Source of the DNA: Flavobacterium sp.
GTDB taxonomy: Bacteria > Bacteroidota > Bacteroidia > Flavobacteriales > Flavobacteriaceae
Assembly: GCF_030146175.1 (NCBI RefSeq)
Contig: NZ_JASLCE010000034.1
Coordinates: forward strand, 1 to 14,403
Direction of reading: 5' to 3'
DNA length: 14,403 bases
Of this stretch, positions 1 through 7,543 are shown one piece after another (positions within the stretch are counted from its first letter, which is position 1; every line of letters starts with the position of its first letter). Made by a program: the position numbers and the translations under genes. A model generated the notes under the pieces. It saw nothing but the letters and a program-made list of their open reading frames with translations. It had not been told where the DNA came from and searched no databases.

Positions 1-423
1 CAGAGAACGACTCTTGGGGAGACCCTTGAGACGATCCATGCGAGAACAACCCTTTGGTTTTTTTGAAACCAAAACGAATTTAAAATATAAATGTATCCAG
101 AGGGACGTTCCTTCGGGAGCAACCCTTGAGCTCGCTCTTGGGATGCTAGCAGAGAACGACTCTTGGGAAAACCCATGAGACGATCTTTGCGTGAACAACC
201 CTTTGGTTTTTTTCGAAACCCAAAACAAATTTAAAATATAGAATGCATCCAGAGGGACGTTCCTTCGGGAGCAACCCTTGAGCTCGCTCTTGGGATGCTA
301 GCAGCGAACGACTCTTGGGGAAACCCATGAGACGATCCTTGCGTGAACAACCCTTTGGTTTTTTTTGAAACCCAAAAACAAAATATATAAATCTTGCCCG
401 GTAGGACGTTCCGTTTTTTTGAG
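1..423. repeat. Three tandem ~150-bp non-coding repeats
   Basis: Three head-to-tail units start at 1, 150 and 302, each with CAG[AC]GAACGACTCTTGGG. Units 1 and 2 are nearly identical over their whole length. Unit 3 diverges after about 100 bp and ends in a T-run at 413-420. Each unit contains a hairpin of the form TTTGGTTT/AAACC(C)AAA around 53-74, 202-224 and 355-378, then an A/T-rich stretch, then (in units 1 and 2) GGGACGTTCCTTCGGGAGC followed by CCCTTGAG and CTCTTGGG. The last two words could pair apart from a TT/TT mismatch. A degenerate GGACGTCCTTC echo lies at 515-525. Reading frames through the array only encode the repeat itself, so I treat it as non-coding. It may mark the edge of the phage-like region or be a host intergenic repeat family. 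The array may continue left of the window. Confidence 0.85.
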
Positions 424-558
424 AGTCATCTTTGATTTGGAGCACATTAATCTGCTACTTCACGGGATTCTTCCCGGGAATGACTCCGAAAAATTCATAA
501 GGTGATTGGTTTGAGGACGTCCTTCTGGCAGGGTTATATACTTAACAGTACAGGCTCG

Positions 559-591
559 AAAATTTACAAGGAATAACAGCTTGTAAATTTT
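559..591. terminator. Perfect 12-bp inverted repeat, possible bidirectional terminator
   Basis: AAAATTTACAAG (559-570) and CTTGTAAATTTT (580-591) pair perfectly around a 9-nt loop. The arms begin with an A-run and end with a T-run, so the structure could act as an intrinsic terminator on either strand. It separates the repeat array from the fibre cluster. The stem is A/T-rich, hence the modest confidence in termination. The inverted repeat itself is certain. Confidence 0.4.
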
Positions 592-746
592 GCTTTATTA
601 TCCGGGTACTTATTGGTTCGTTACAGGCGAAATGGTGTGTTTTACACTGATTTTATGCCGACAAAGTGCGAATCTAAATGACCATTTAAAAGTCGCAACG
701 CATTCCTATGGCCGTCGTTTTTAGAAACGGTTGCAATCACAATTCC

Positions 747-766
747 ACTAAAAATACCTTTTTAGT
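747..766. promoter_or_regulatory. Hairpin in the leader of the first adapter gene
   Basis: ACTAAAAA (747-754) pairs with TTTTTAGT (759-766) around the loop TACC, 40 bp before the start codon at 807. It could be a weak terminator, an RNA structure in the leader, or a protein-binding palindrome. The sequence does not decide between these. Confidence 0.3.
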
Positions 767-806
767 ACATCAACGTTAGAATAATAAATTTTATAAATAC
801 AAGTAT

Positions 807-1166
807 ATGGCGACACCTACACCTCTTAATGACATATTACAGTGGTTCTTACAAGGTAAAAAACCAACGCAGTCAAATTTTGACGAAACATTCCGGTCTT
901 TCTGGCACAAAGACGAGATCATTCCGGCAAACAAAATCGCAGGTCTTGATACGAGTCAGATGGTGGCGAAAACAGAATTTACAGCACACCTTGCTGATCA
1001 ACAGGCACATGCCGCTTTGCTTGCGATCAAAGAAAATATCGGAAACAAACAAAACAGTCTGACACCAGACAACACGGGAACAAAATTTCCGACCGTTGAT
1101 GCGGTAAACGGAGCTATTGGGAATATTGCAAGTGCGATTGATATAATAAATGGACATATAGTATAA
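807..1166 (+). CDS. Small phage tail-fibre adapter-like protein (119 aa)
   Basis: This is a short protein with the N-terminal module shared by five proteins in the window: WF at residues 13-14, G at 17, PTQ near 20-22, then F and SFWHK near 31-35, and an IPANKI element. This module probably docks on the tail or baseplate, by inference from its position at the start of full-length fibres here. A short part with FTAHLADQQAHAAL follows, then NKQNSL and GTKFPTVDAVN, both familiar from phage fibre shafts, ending in a hydrophobic helix-like tail. It has no signal peptide or membrane segment. Its TAA overlaps the next ATG by one base (TAATG at 1164-1168), so translation of the two is probably coupled. 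Its closest relative here is the 119-aa protein at 7792-8151, which also precedes a repeat protein. An adapter or chaperone role for the downstream repeat protein is inference. Confidence 0.75.
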   Translation: MATPTPLNDILQWFLQGKKPTQSNFDETFRSFWHKDEIIPANKIAGLDTSQMVAKTEFTAHLADQQAHAALLAIKENIGNKQNSLTPDNTGTKFPTVDAVNGAIGNIASAIDIINGHIV

Positions 1167-2530
1167 TGGGTACAATTGCAGATAAACTAATTTATTTAGG
1201 ACAAACAAAAACAGAAATACGAAATGCCATGGCAGCTAAAGGAGTAACCATTTCGGAGGAAGCACCTTTTAGAGATTATGCCGGAAAGATTCTGGAAATT
1301 AAAACGGAAACCGGAGAAAACCCGTTGCAATGGAGACGTCCGGCCGATTGGTTGCGTATCGAAGACAAGGTAGTTGCCGGCAATCAGAAATTTGTAGGAT
1401 TACACGCCATATTTGAAGATAGTAATTTTGTATCGCTTTCGGCCACGGGTAACTATACGGTCGATTGGGGCGATGGCGTAACCGAAAATTATGCTTCAGG
1501 CGTTCAGGCCTATCATATTTATTCGTATAGTTCGTTCCCAGGAACGGATAGTACGCGCGGTTATCGTCAGGCTATTGTTACGGTGACACCTCAAACCGGA
1601 CAAAATCTGACCAATGTAAATTTACAAAGAAAACACAAACAGGCCGGTTTGAATGTATACAGTACCGGATGGTTGGATATCCGGGTGAGTGGATCATCGA
1701 TGTCCAGTATGAGTATTGGCGGATCGGTAGTGACGAATGCCTATTTGGAAGCGTTTAATTATGTAGGAGGAAGTTCGATAGCCAGTTACAATCGCTTTTT
1801 TTACGGATGTTCACAATTACAATCCGTAGCATTCTCGGATACAGCAAAGGGTAGCGATTTTAGCTCGATGTTTGAATCCTGTACCTTTTTAAAAACCGTT
1901 CCGTTATTCGATACGGCAAACGGAGCAAATTTTAGCGGTATGTTCTACGGATGTCCATCGCTACAAAGTGTTCCGGCATTCGATACAGCCAAAGGATTGG
2001 ATTTTAGTATCATGTTTTCCTTCTGTACGATGCTTCAAAACGTACCGGCATTAAATACGATCAATGGAACCGTATTCATTAGTATGTTCGAATCGTGTGC
2101 GTCTTTAAGAACCATTCCACTACTCAATACGTCAAAAGGAACCGATTTTAGTTATATGTTTCAGGGATGTCCGTCCTTACAAACCGTGCCTTTATTTGAC
2201 ACAGGAAAAGGAACGGATTTCAGTAATATGTTTTACGGATGTACGGGATTACAATCGATCCCTATGTTTAAAACATCTGGTGGAACAGCGTTCGGAAGCA
2301 TGTTCACCAATTGTGCTTCATTAAACAGAGCTGCATTATCAGGAGCTAAAAATACAATCTCCTATGCGGGTTGTAAGCTTTCTAAGGCAGCTTTGGTTGA
2401 GGTATTTAGTAATCTGGCATCGGGGGTAACCTCAAAAACGATAACGATTTCAAACAACTGGGGATCACCATTGTTAACCGCGAGCGATAAAACGATTGCG
2501 ACCGGTAAAGGATGGACTATTGTAGGATAA
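1166..2530 (+). CDS. Leucine-rich (DUF285/BspA-like) repeat fibre-tip protein, 7 repeats (454 aa)
   Basis: Likely a distal receptor-binding protein of a phage-type fibre. Domains in order: an N-terminal module (1-45, MGTIADKL ... FRDYAGKI), a type common at the start of phage tail proteins; a PKD-like beta domain with VDWGDG at 99-104 and RQAIVTVTPQ near 134-143; a linker with STGWLDIRVSG near 166-176; seven 24-residue repeats (218-385) of the form LxxVPxxxTxxGxxFxxMFxxCxx; and a 69-residue cap ending GWTIVG. The repeats resemble DUF285/BspA surface-protein repeats. There is no signal peptide, lipobox or sorting domain, which argues against a secreted adhesin and fits assembly into a particle. 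The start overlaps the stop of the adapter gene by one base. Paralogues lie at 2805, 4532 and 8156. The ligand is unknown. Confidence 0.8.
   Translation: MGTIADKLIYLGQTKTEIRNAMAAKGVTISEEAPFRDYAGKILEIKTETGENPLQWRRPADWLRIEDKVVAGNQKFVGLHAIFEDSNFVSLSATGNYTVDWGDGVTENYASGVQAYHIYSYSSFPGTDSTRGYRQAIVTVTPQTGQNLTNVNLQRKHKQAGLNVYSTGWLDIRVSGSSMSSMSIGGSVVTNAYLEAFNYVGGSSIASYNRFFYGCSQLQSVAFSDTAKGSDFSSMFESCTFLKTVPLFDTANGANFSGMFYGCPSLQSVPAFDTAKGLDFSIMFSFCTMLQNVPALNTINGTVFISMFESCASLRTIPLLNTSKGTDFSYMFQGCPSLQTVPLFDTGKGTDFSNMFYGCTGLQSIPMFKTSGGTAFGSMFTNCASLNRAALSGAKNTISYAGCKLSKAALVEVFSNLASGVTSKTITISNNWGSPLLTASDKTIATGKGWTIVG
1817..2320 (+). repeat. 72-bp coding repeat array, 7 units
   Basis: Seven consecutive 72-bp units encode the 24-residue leucine-rich repeats of the 454-aa protein. 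Each carries ATGTT[TC] (MF), followed by a TGT or TGC cysteine codon three codons after the ATG or nearly so. Units are similar in protein but diverged in DNA, so the array is not freshly amplified. Confidence 0.85.
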
Positions 2531-2543
2531 AACAAATAAAATT

Positions 2544-2786
2544 ATGATAACAAATACAACCGAATTTTTTATTGAAATAATTGCCGAAGAAGGAATGGAA
2601 TTATATAACGGAGAGCAAACCGCAAACAGAGTTACAGCGCCTATCGGTACCGATTTAAGCGATTGGATCGAAAGACAACCGGTACAAGAGATCATTATGG
2701 AATCATAGACTGTTTTCGATAACGTATCCGTATCGAACAGCATTGTATCGGTTACCGCTAAAAATGGACGAATCAGCAACCACTAA
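2544..2786 (+). pseudogene. Small phage-type ORF split by an in-frame amber codon
   Basis: An ATG at 2544 opens a frame of 80 sense codons to a TAA at 2784-2786, interrupted only by TAG at 2706-2708 (codon 55). As it stands the product is 54 aa. The sequence before the TAG (LYNGEQTANRV ... TDLSDWIE) recalls small acidic proteins found beside phage fibre genes, though I cannot name the family. The frame stays protein-like after the TAG (VFDNVSVSNSIVSVTA). A CAG-to-TAG nonsense change is the simplest explanation. Readthrough or recoding is less likely, because TAG ends the genes at 9664 and 12563 and no other gene here has an internal TAG. It lies 13 bp after one repeat-protein gene and 18 bp before the next. 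No intact copy is visible in the window. Confidence 0.6.
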
Positions 2787-2804
2787 TAAACAACAAGTAG
2801 TATA

Positions 2805-4463
2805 ATGGGAACAATTGCAGACAAATTAACATATTTAGGACAAACGAAAGCTGAAATTCGGGATGCGATTATCGCAAAAGGAGTAACGATTCCGGAGAAA
2901 ACGACTTTTCGGGAATATGCCGGAAAAATCCGAGAAATATCCGCTGATGGTGGTGAAGAAAATCCGGCCGAATGGAGACGCCCGGACGAATGGTTGCGTA
3001 TCGATGATCGGGTGGAAGCCGGCGAACAAAAGTTTGTAGGACTACACGCGATATTTGAAGACAGTAATTTTATTACACTTTCGGCTACCGGTGACTATAC
3101 GGTTGACTGGGGCGATGGCAAGATTGAAAATTTTGCTTCCGGAGATTTGGCTTATCATAGCTATTCGTACGAACAATTCGAAAAAACGGAAGGCTCCCTT
3201 GGGTATCGTCAGACGATTGTTACTGTAACGCCTCAGAAAGAAAAGGAGTTAACAACGATTAGTTTGCGGGAGCAGCATCCTCATGAAGGGCTGAATTCGT
3301 ATAGTACCGGATGGCTGGATATCCGGGTGAGCGGTGAAAGTATTTCTGAATTTATAATTGGTGGCGGAACGGTATCACACAAATATCTGGAGTCTTTTTC
3401 TTTTGTAGGGGATAGTTCCATAACCGATTATACCGCGTTTTTTTCAGAATGTACTGCTTTACAGTCGGTTTCATTAGCGGATAGTACGGCCAAAGGAGAA
3501 AATTTTAGTCTGATGTTTTATGGTTGTTCTACCTTAAAAACCGTACCGGAGTTTAACACGGCGAGTGGAATCGACTTTAATACCATGTTTGGTCATTGTT
3601 CCAGCCTGGAGACGATTGCAATATTGAATACGTCACGGGGAATCGATTTTAGCAATATGTTCCTGAACTGTCTTTCTTTAAAAAGAATACCCTTGCTGAA
3701 TACCTCCTCAGGAAGAACTTTTTTCAAGATGTTTATATCGTGTGTTGCTTTAAAAGTTGTTCCGCCATTAGATACCAGAAGAGGAACCGATTTCGGTTAT
3801 ATGTTTTTGTCTTGTGTTGCTTTAAAGGATGTCCCGTTATTGGAGACCTCCAGTGGAATTGATTTTACCTATATGTTTGGCTCCTGTTACCAATTGGAAA
3901 CCATTCCGTTATTGGATACCTCAAGTGGTGAAAATTTTTATGCCATGTTTGGCTCCTGTATGTTATTGAAAAGCATTCCGCAGTTAAATACTTCCAAAGG
4001 AAATAATTTCTTTTCGATGTTTGGTGGGTGTAGTGCCTTAAAAACGATTCCACTATTGAATACTTCCAATGGAAGCAATTTTGCGAATATGTTTGGTGGA
4101 TGTCAATCACTCCGGAATATTCCGGCCCTTGATACTTCAAATGGTGTGGATTTTAACGGTATGTTTTATGGTTGTACGGCTTTGGAATCGATTCCGGTAT
4201 TGAAAGTGCCAAAGGGCAATGGTTTTAACGGCATGTTTAACAATTGCTATAGTCTGAGTAAAGCTTCATTGGCAGAAATCAGTAAACCAATCGATTATAG
4301 TAGTTGTAAGCTGTCGAGAAACGCTCTGGCCGATATTTTTAAGCATTTGGGAACAGGGGAAAATCATCCAACGATCACCATCTCCTATAATTGGGGAACT
4401 TCATTACTATCAGCCGAAGATCGGGATATTGCCAGAAAAAAAGGATGGGATATTGTCGGATAA
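2805..4463 (+). CDS. Leucine-rich repeat fibre-tip protein, 11 repeats (552 aa)
   Basis: This is a paralogue of the 454-aa protein with the same plan: N-terminal phage module (1-45), PKD-like domain with VDWGDG at 100-105, STGWLDIRVSG near 167-177, eleven repeats (219-483) and a 69-residue cap ending GWDIVG. The first repeat has 25 residues because of an extra residue before TAKG; the other ten have 24. All eleven keep the cysteine after MF. The length difference from its neighbour is almost wholly due to four more repeats. The start is the ATG at 2805 because it aligns with MGTIADKL in all paralogues; the preceding bases AAGTAGTATA are shared with the next copy at 4532. No adapter gene directly precedes it, so it may use the one at 807. 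The receptor is unknown. Confidence 0.8.
   Translation: MGTIADKLTYLGQTKAEIRDAIIAKGVTIPEKTTFREYAGKIREISADGGEENPAEWRRPDEWLRIDDRVEAGEQKFVGLHAIFEDSNFITLSATGDYTVDWGDGKIENFASGDLAYHSYSYEQFEKTEGSLGYRQTIVTVTPQKEKELTTISLREQHPHEGLNSYSTGWLDIRVSGESISEFIIGGGTVSHKYLESFSFVGDSSITDYTAFFSECTALQSVSLADSTAKGENFSLMFYGCSTLKTVPEFNTASGIDFNTMFGHCSSLETIAILNTSRGIDFSNMFLNCLSLKRIPLLNTSSGRTFFKMFISCVALKVVPPLDTRRGTDFGYMFLSCVALKDVPLLETSSGIDFTYMFGSCYQLETIPLLDTSSGENFYAMFGSCMLLKSIPQLNTSKGNNFFSMFGGCSALKTIPLLNTSNGSNFANMFGGCQSLRNIPALDTSNGVDFNGMFYGCTALESIPVLKVPKGNGFNGMFNNCYSLSKASLAEISKPIDYSSCKLSRNALADIFKHLGTGENHPTITISYNWGTSLLSAEDRDIARKKGWDIVG
3459..4253 (+). repeat. Coding repeat array, 11 units of ~72 bp
   Basis: Eleven units encode leucine-rich repeats; the first is 75 bp and the rest 72 bp. 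Middle units share near-identical words such as ATGTTTGGCTCCTGT, seen twice about 72 bp apart (3922 and 3994 regions) and suggesting duplication or conversion within the array. Confidence 0.85.
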
Positions 4464-4531
4464 AAAAGTATCCCATTATCGAAAGAAAAATATAAGGTTA
4501 CGATTATTAGTAACAGATAAGTAGTATAAAG

Positions 4532-6193
4532 ATGGGAACAATCGCAGACAAATTAACCTATTTAGGAGAAACAAAAGCCGAGATTCGGGATGCGATCATT
4601 TCAAAAGGTGTAGTGGTTCCGGTCGAAGCAACCTTTCGGGACTATGCCGGTAAGATCCGTGAAATTACAGCGGATAATGGCGGCATAAATCCGGAGGAAG
4701 AATGGAAACGACCGGACGATTGGTTACCTATTGAAGACCTGGTAGTGGCCGGCGATCAGAAGTTCGTCGGATTACATGCAATTTTTGAAGACAGCAATTT
4801 TGTAGCACTTTCGGCTACCGGAAACTATACGGTTGATTGGGGTGATGGGAAAATCGAAAATTTTACCGGTGCAACTGTCGCCTATCACACCTATTCGTAT
4901 GCAGACTTTGAAGGAACGGAAAGTGTTCGCGGTTACCGACAGGCGATTGTGACCGTTACACCGCAGCCCGGACAGAATTTGATGAGCGTCAATTTACAGC
5001 AAAAACACAATCAGGCTGGACTGAATCTTTATTATAGTACCGGATGGCTGGATATCAGGTTGAGCGGTCAATATATTGGTAATCTTGTTGTGGGCGGGAC
5101 AACGGTATATCAAGGAGCTTTGGAAGCATTTTGTTTTTTAGGAGACAACATAATTACAAGTTACTACAATCTTTTTGCGAATTGCAGAATTTTGCAATCT
5201 GTTTTAATGCCGAATACCTCGAATGGAGAGGACTTTAGTTTTATGTTTTCTGCTTGTTATGCTTTGAAAACCGTTTCATTGCCAAGTACAGCAAAAGGGG
5301 GCAATTTTAACTATATGTTTCAGGGATGTAATTCCTTAAAAACTATTTTGGAATTAGACACTTCAGGCGGAGTTAGTTTTAGATATATGTTTTCCGGTTG
5401 TGGTTCTTTGGAAACAATACCGCTACTGAATACTTCCTCCGGAAGGAATTTTGATTTTATGTTTGATAGCTGTAGTATGTTGCGAAAGGTACCTTTGTTG
5501 AATACGGCAAACGGAATTTATTTTCAGTATATGTTTGCTTTTTGTAGTTCTCTTCAAACGATACCATTATTAAATACGGTAAACGGAAAGGATTTTAGCG
5601 GGATGTTTATGAACTGTAGAACGTTAAGAACTATTCCGTTATTGAATACGGTCAACGGGACTAATTTTGGATGGATGTTTGTATCAAACTATTTACTGGA
5701 AAGTGTTCCATTGTTAAATACAGCAAACGGCACGAATTTCAACAATATGTTTGAAGGATGTGTTTCCTTAGAGACTATTCCGGCATTAAATACTTCAAAA
5801 GGTATAGGCTTCAATGGAATGTTTTCATCAACTGTTTTTTTAAAGGTTACGCCATTATTGGATACTTCAAATGGAATTGACTTTATGAATATGTTCGCAA
5901 ACTGTAGGGCATTGCAAACTGTTCCGATGTTCAATACTTCAAACGGGCTGAGTTTTGACAACATGTTTGGCAATTGTACGACTTTGATTAAAGCAACATT
6001 TTTGGGAACCAAAAATTCAATTTCCTATCAAAACTGCAGGCTTTCACGAGCGGCTTTGGTAAGCATCTTTAGTAATCTGGCATCGGGAGTGCAATCAAAA
6101 ACAATAACGATTACCAATAATTGGGGAGCTCTATTATTGACATCAGAGGATCGGGATATAGCCATAAAAAAGGGATGGACTATTGTGGGATAA
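4532..6193 (+). CDS. Leucine-rich repeat fibre-tip protein, 11 repeats (553 aa)
   Basis: This is the third paralogue in the first cluster: phage-type N-terminal module (1-45), VDWGDG at 101-106, RQAIVTVTPQ near 136-145, STGWLDIRLSG near 169-179, eleven 24-residue repeats (221-484) and a 69-residue cap ending GWTIVG. Repeats 5 to 8 are unusually alike (PLLNT[VA]NG), which suggests recent local duplication or conversion. Repeats 7 and 9 lack the cysteine that follows MF in nearly all other units (MFVSNYL and MFSSTVF). The gene follows its neighbour by 68 bp and is followed by the 444-aa fibre after 15 bp, so they are probably co-transcribed. Like the 552-aa protein it has no adapter of its own directly upstream. 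Function as an alternative receptor-binding tip is inference. Confidence 0.8.
   Translation: MGTIADKLTYLGETKAEIRDAIISKGVVVPVEATFRDYAGKIREITADNGGINPEEEWKRPDDWLPIEDLVVAGDQKFVGLHAIFEDSNFVALSATGNYTVDWGDGKIENFTGATVAYHTYSYADFEGTESVRGYRQAIVTVTPQPGQNLMSVNLQQKHNQAGLNLYYSTGWLDIRLSGQYIGNLVVGGTTVYQGALEAFCFLGDNIITSYYNLFANCRILQSVLMPNTSNGEDFSFMFSACYALKTVSLPSTAKGGNFNYMFQGCNSLKTILELDTSGGVSFRYMFSGCGSLETIPLLNTSSGRNFDFMFDSCSMLRKVPLLNTANGIYFQYMFAFCSSLQTIPLLNTVNGKDFSGMFMNCRTLRTIPLLNTVNGTNFGWMFVSNYLLESVPLLNTANGTNFNNMFEGCVSLETIPALNTSKGIGFNGMFSSTVFLKVTPLLDTSNGIDFMNMFANCRALQTVPMFNTSNGLSFDNMFGNCTTLIKATFLGTKNSISYQNCRLSRAALVSIFSNLASGVQSKTITITNNWGALLLTSEDRDIAIKKGWTIVG
5192..5983 (+). repeat. 72-bp coding repeat array, 11 units
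   Basis: Eleven exact 72-bp periods encode the leucine-rich repeats of the 553-aa protein. Units 5 to 8 are the most alike, built around TTRAATACRGYMAACGG. Confidence 0.85.
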
Positions 6194-6208
6194 AAACAAA
6201 ATTTTAGT

Positions 6209-7543
6209 ATGACAAGTTTAGCAGAAATCAGCAGTTGGTTTAAAACCAGTACAAAACCATCACAAATACAATTTTGGTTGGCATGGGACTCGTTTTGGCA
6301 TAAAGAAGCGTCTATTCCACAGGCGAATATCCAGGATCTGGAAACCGATCTGGCACATAAAGCAAGCCTAAACGGTGGAAATACCTTTACAGGAAAGCAA
6401 ATTATAGAAGGCAATCTGGCTATAAAAGGAACGATAACGTCGGACTTTGAATGGTTCTCAGATTTCGGTGATCCGGACAACGCAAACATGTATTTTGAAA
6501 AGGAAAATCTTTTTTCGGAATATCCCGAGTTTAACAGATTGTTCTTTTTTACCATAGCTCCGGACAGTTTTGATATCAACATACAAAACGAAATGATTCC
6601 TGTACGATTATCGGTCGACGGTGTTTCGAAAAACTATGTTTTTACAAAAAATGAACGCTTTAATGCGTTAACCGGTTATGGTCCTATGTGGACAATGCCG
6701 GCCCTGACAAACTATACCGATATTTATTTAGACGGAGCCATTATAAATAAAAGTGCATCCAGCTCGGTTCGATTAAACCTGCCGGCGGATACCGATCAGA
6801 AAGGAAAATTCCTATATGATAATGTCGTTCAGGTACAACCCAACGGAACTCTAAAAGCAGTAGCACCGGTAGTTCCGACGATCGATGCCGTACTTACAGC
6901 AAGCGATAATACGATACAAAACACGATCGAATTTAGAACAAACGATAATCGTAACAGAAACGCGATAAACGGCGAAGGTGTTGTAATCGGGTATACCGCG
7001 AATAACAGATCGGATAACGACCGCTATGCTTCCTATAAACTGGATGGAATGCGTTTTGAATCGCATTTTAATAATCCGGTAGCCCAATATGCGGTGTCGG
7101 TTACTCCAAATAGAACACAAGGGAATGTAGACCGGGTAGATGTAATACTGCCGAAAAAAAGCGGTCACGTACCCGTTAAATCCGAATTACCGGACTTAGG
7201 ACACCGGACGATTGCGACTACGGCACCCAGATTAACCGATTCGCAATTGCTAACCTTAATTTCACCATTAGATACTAGTGGTGGCGATAATAGAGCGTTA
7301 CATACCACCTTGGTATATAACGGTACCGGGAATGCAACCTGGGGCATTCCGGTAGAAAATACAGCCAGTTACCGGTACACCATCATCAATAACACCGGAA
7401 ACACCATAACCATTAACCGGTCGGGTGCAACCACATTTTGGATCGCAGGCCTATCAAATACTTCGGTAACCATACCGGCAAACGGATGGGCGGAGATCAT
7501 CGGAAGTGACAAAGAAAACAGATTCTATTTCAGAATTTATTAA
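6209..7543 (+). CDS. Phage tail-fibre protein with fused docking module (444 aa)
   Basis: This is a fibre-like structural protein. Residues 1-50 carry the docking module also seen at 807, 7792, 9664 and 12968 (WFKTSTKPSQIQF, SFWHK, IPQANIQDL). A short TFTGKQIIEGNLAIKG segment (about 58-74) resembles phage fibre shafts. Residues about 80-176 form a domain that aligns by eye with residues about 560-660 of the 956-aa protein (W[FY]xxFG, P[ED]F, VRLxV[DE]G). After VVPTIDAVLTASDN near 223 comes a beta-rich part. The C-terminus (about 365-444) is a compact beta region with TITINRSG and SVTIPANGWAEI, typical of fibre tips. No signal peptide or membrane segment is present. It follows the 553-aa gene by 15 bp. 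I recognise it as a fibre by architecture only; the ligand is unknown. Confidence 0.7.
   Translation: MTSLAEISSWFKTSTKPSQIQFWLAWDSFWHKEASIPQANIQDLETDLAHKASLNGGNTFTGKQIIEGNLAIKGTITSDFEWFSDFGDPDNANMYFEKENLFSEYPEFNRLFFFTIAPDSFDINIQNEMIPVRLSVDGVSKNYVFTKNERFNALTGYGPMWTMPALTNYTDIYLDGAIINKSASSSVRLNLPADTDQKGKFLYDNVVQVQPNGTLKAVAPVVPTIDAVLTASDNTIQNTIEFRTNDNRNRNAINGEGVVIGYTANNRSDNDRYASYKLDGMRFESHFNNPVAQYAVSVTPNRTQGNVDRVDVILPKKSGHVPVKSELPDLGHRTIATTAPRLTDSQLLTLISPLDTSGGDNRALHTTLVYNGTGNATWGIPVENTASYRYTIINNTGNTITINRSGATTFWIAGLSNTSVTIPANGWAEIIGSDKENRFYFRIY

Larger units (their letters stand above)
424..806. other. Intergenic region upstream of the fibre cluster
   Basis: I see no convincing gene in these 383 bp on either strand. 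They contain a 10-bp palindrome AGGACGTCCT (514-523), a 12-bp hairpin (559-591), a small CGTTT/AAACG hairpin (716-729) and an 8-bp hairpin with a tetraloop (747-766). The promoter of the downstream cluster should lie here if the cluster has its own, but no good match to the Bacteroidota TTTG / TAnnTTTG pattern stands out. The start at 807 has only an A/T-rich leader in front of it, as is normal in this phylum. Confidence 0.5.

Noticed and set aside
1..423. CRISPR array
   Set aside because: The repeated unit is ~150 bp and repeats as a whole; there are no short repeats separated by unique spacers.
146..445. 99-aa reading frame on the - strand inside the tandem repeat
   Set aside because: Its sequence follows the DNA repeat period and shows no protein family features; it is a by-product of the repeat.
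731..762. Bacteroidota promoter TTGC ... TACCTTTT before the first adapter gene
   Set aside because: The -7 element matches poorly, the spacer is at the upper limit, and the same bases are better explained by the 747-766 hairpin.
829..1062. 77-aa + strand frame inside the first adapter gene
   Set aside because: It is out of frame with a well-supported gene that has a full paralogue at 7792, and it has no features of its own.
2706..2708. Window-wide recoding of TAG as an amino acid
   Set aside because: TAG ends the 956-aa and 73-aa genes at sensible places and is absent inside all the other genes, so a single nonsense change is simpler.
2474..2779. 101-aa reading frame on the - strand over the small amber-split ORF
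   Set aside because: It overlaps the end of the 454-aa gene and has no start context or recognisable domain; the + strand frame is more protein-like and fits the gene order.
3865..4140. - strand frames inside the repeat arrays (also 5689-6012 and 8857-9195)
   Set aside because: They mirror the 72-bp repeat on the opposite strand and exist only because the repeat avoids stops in that frame.
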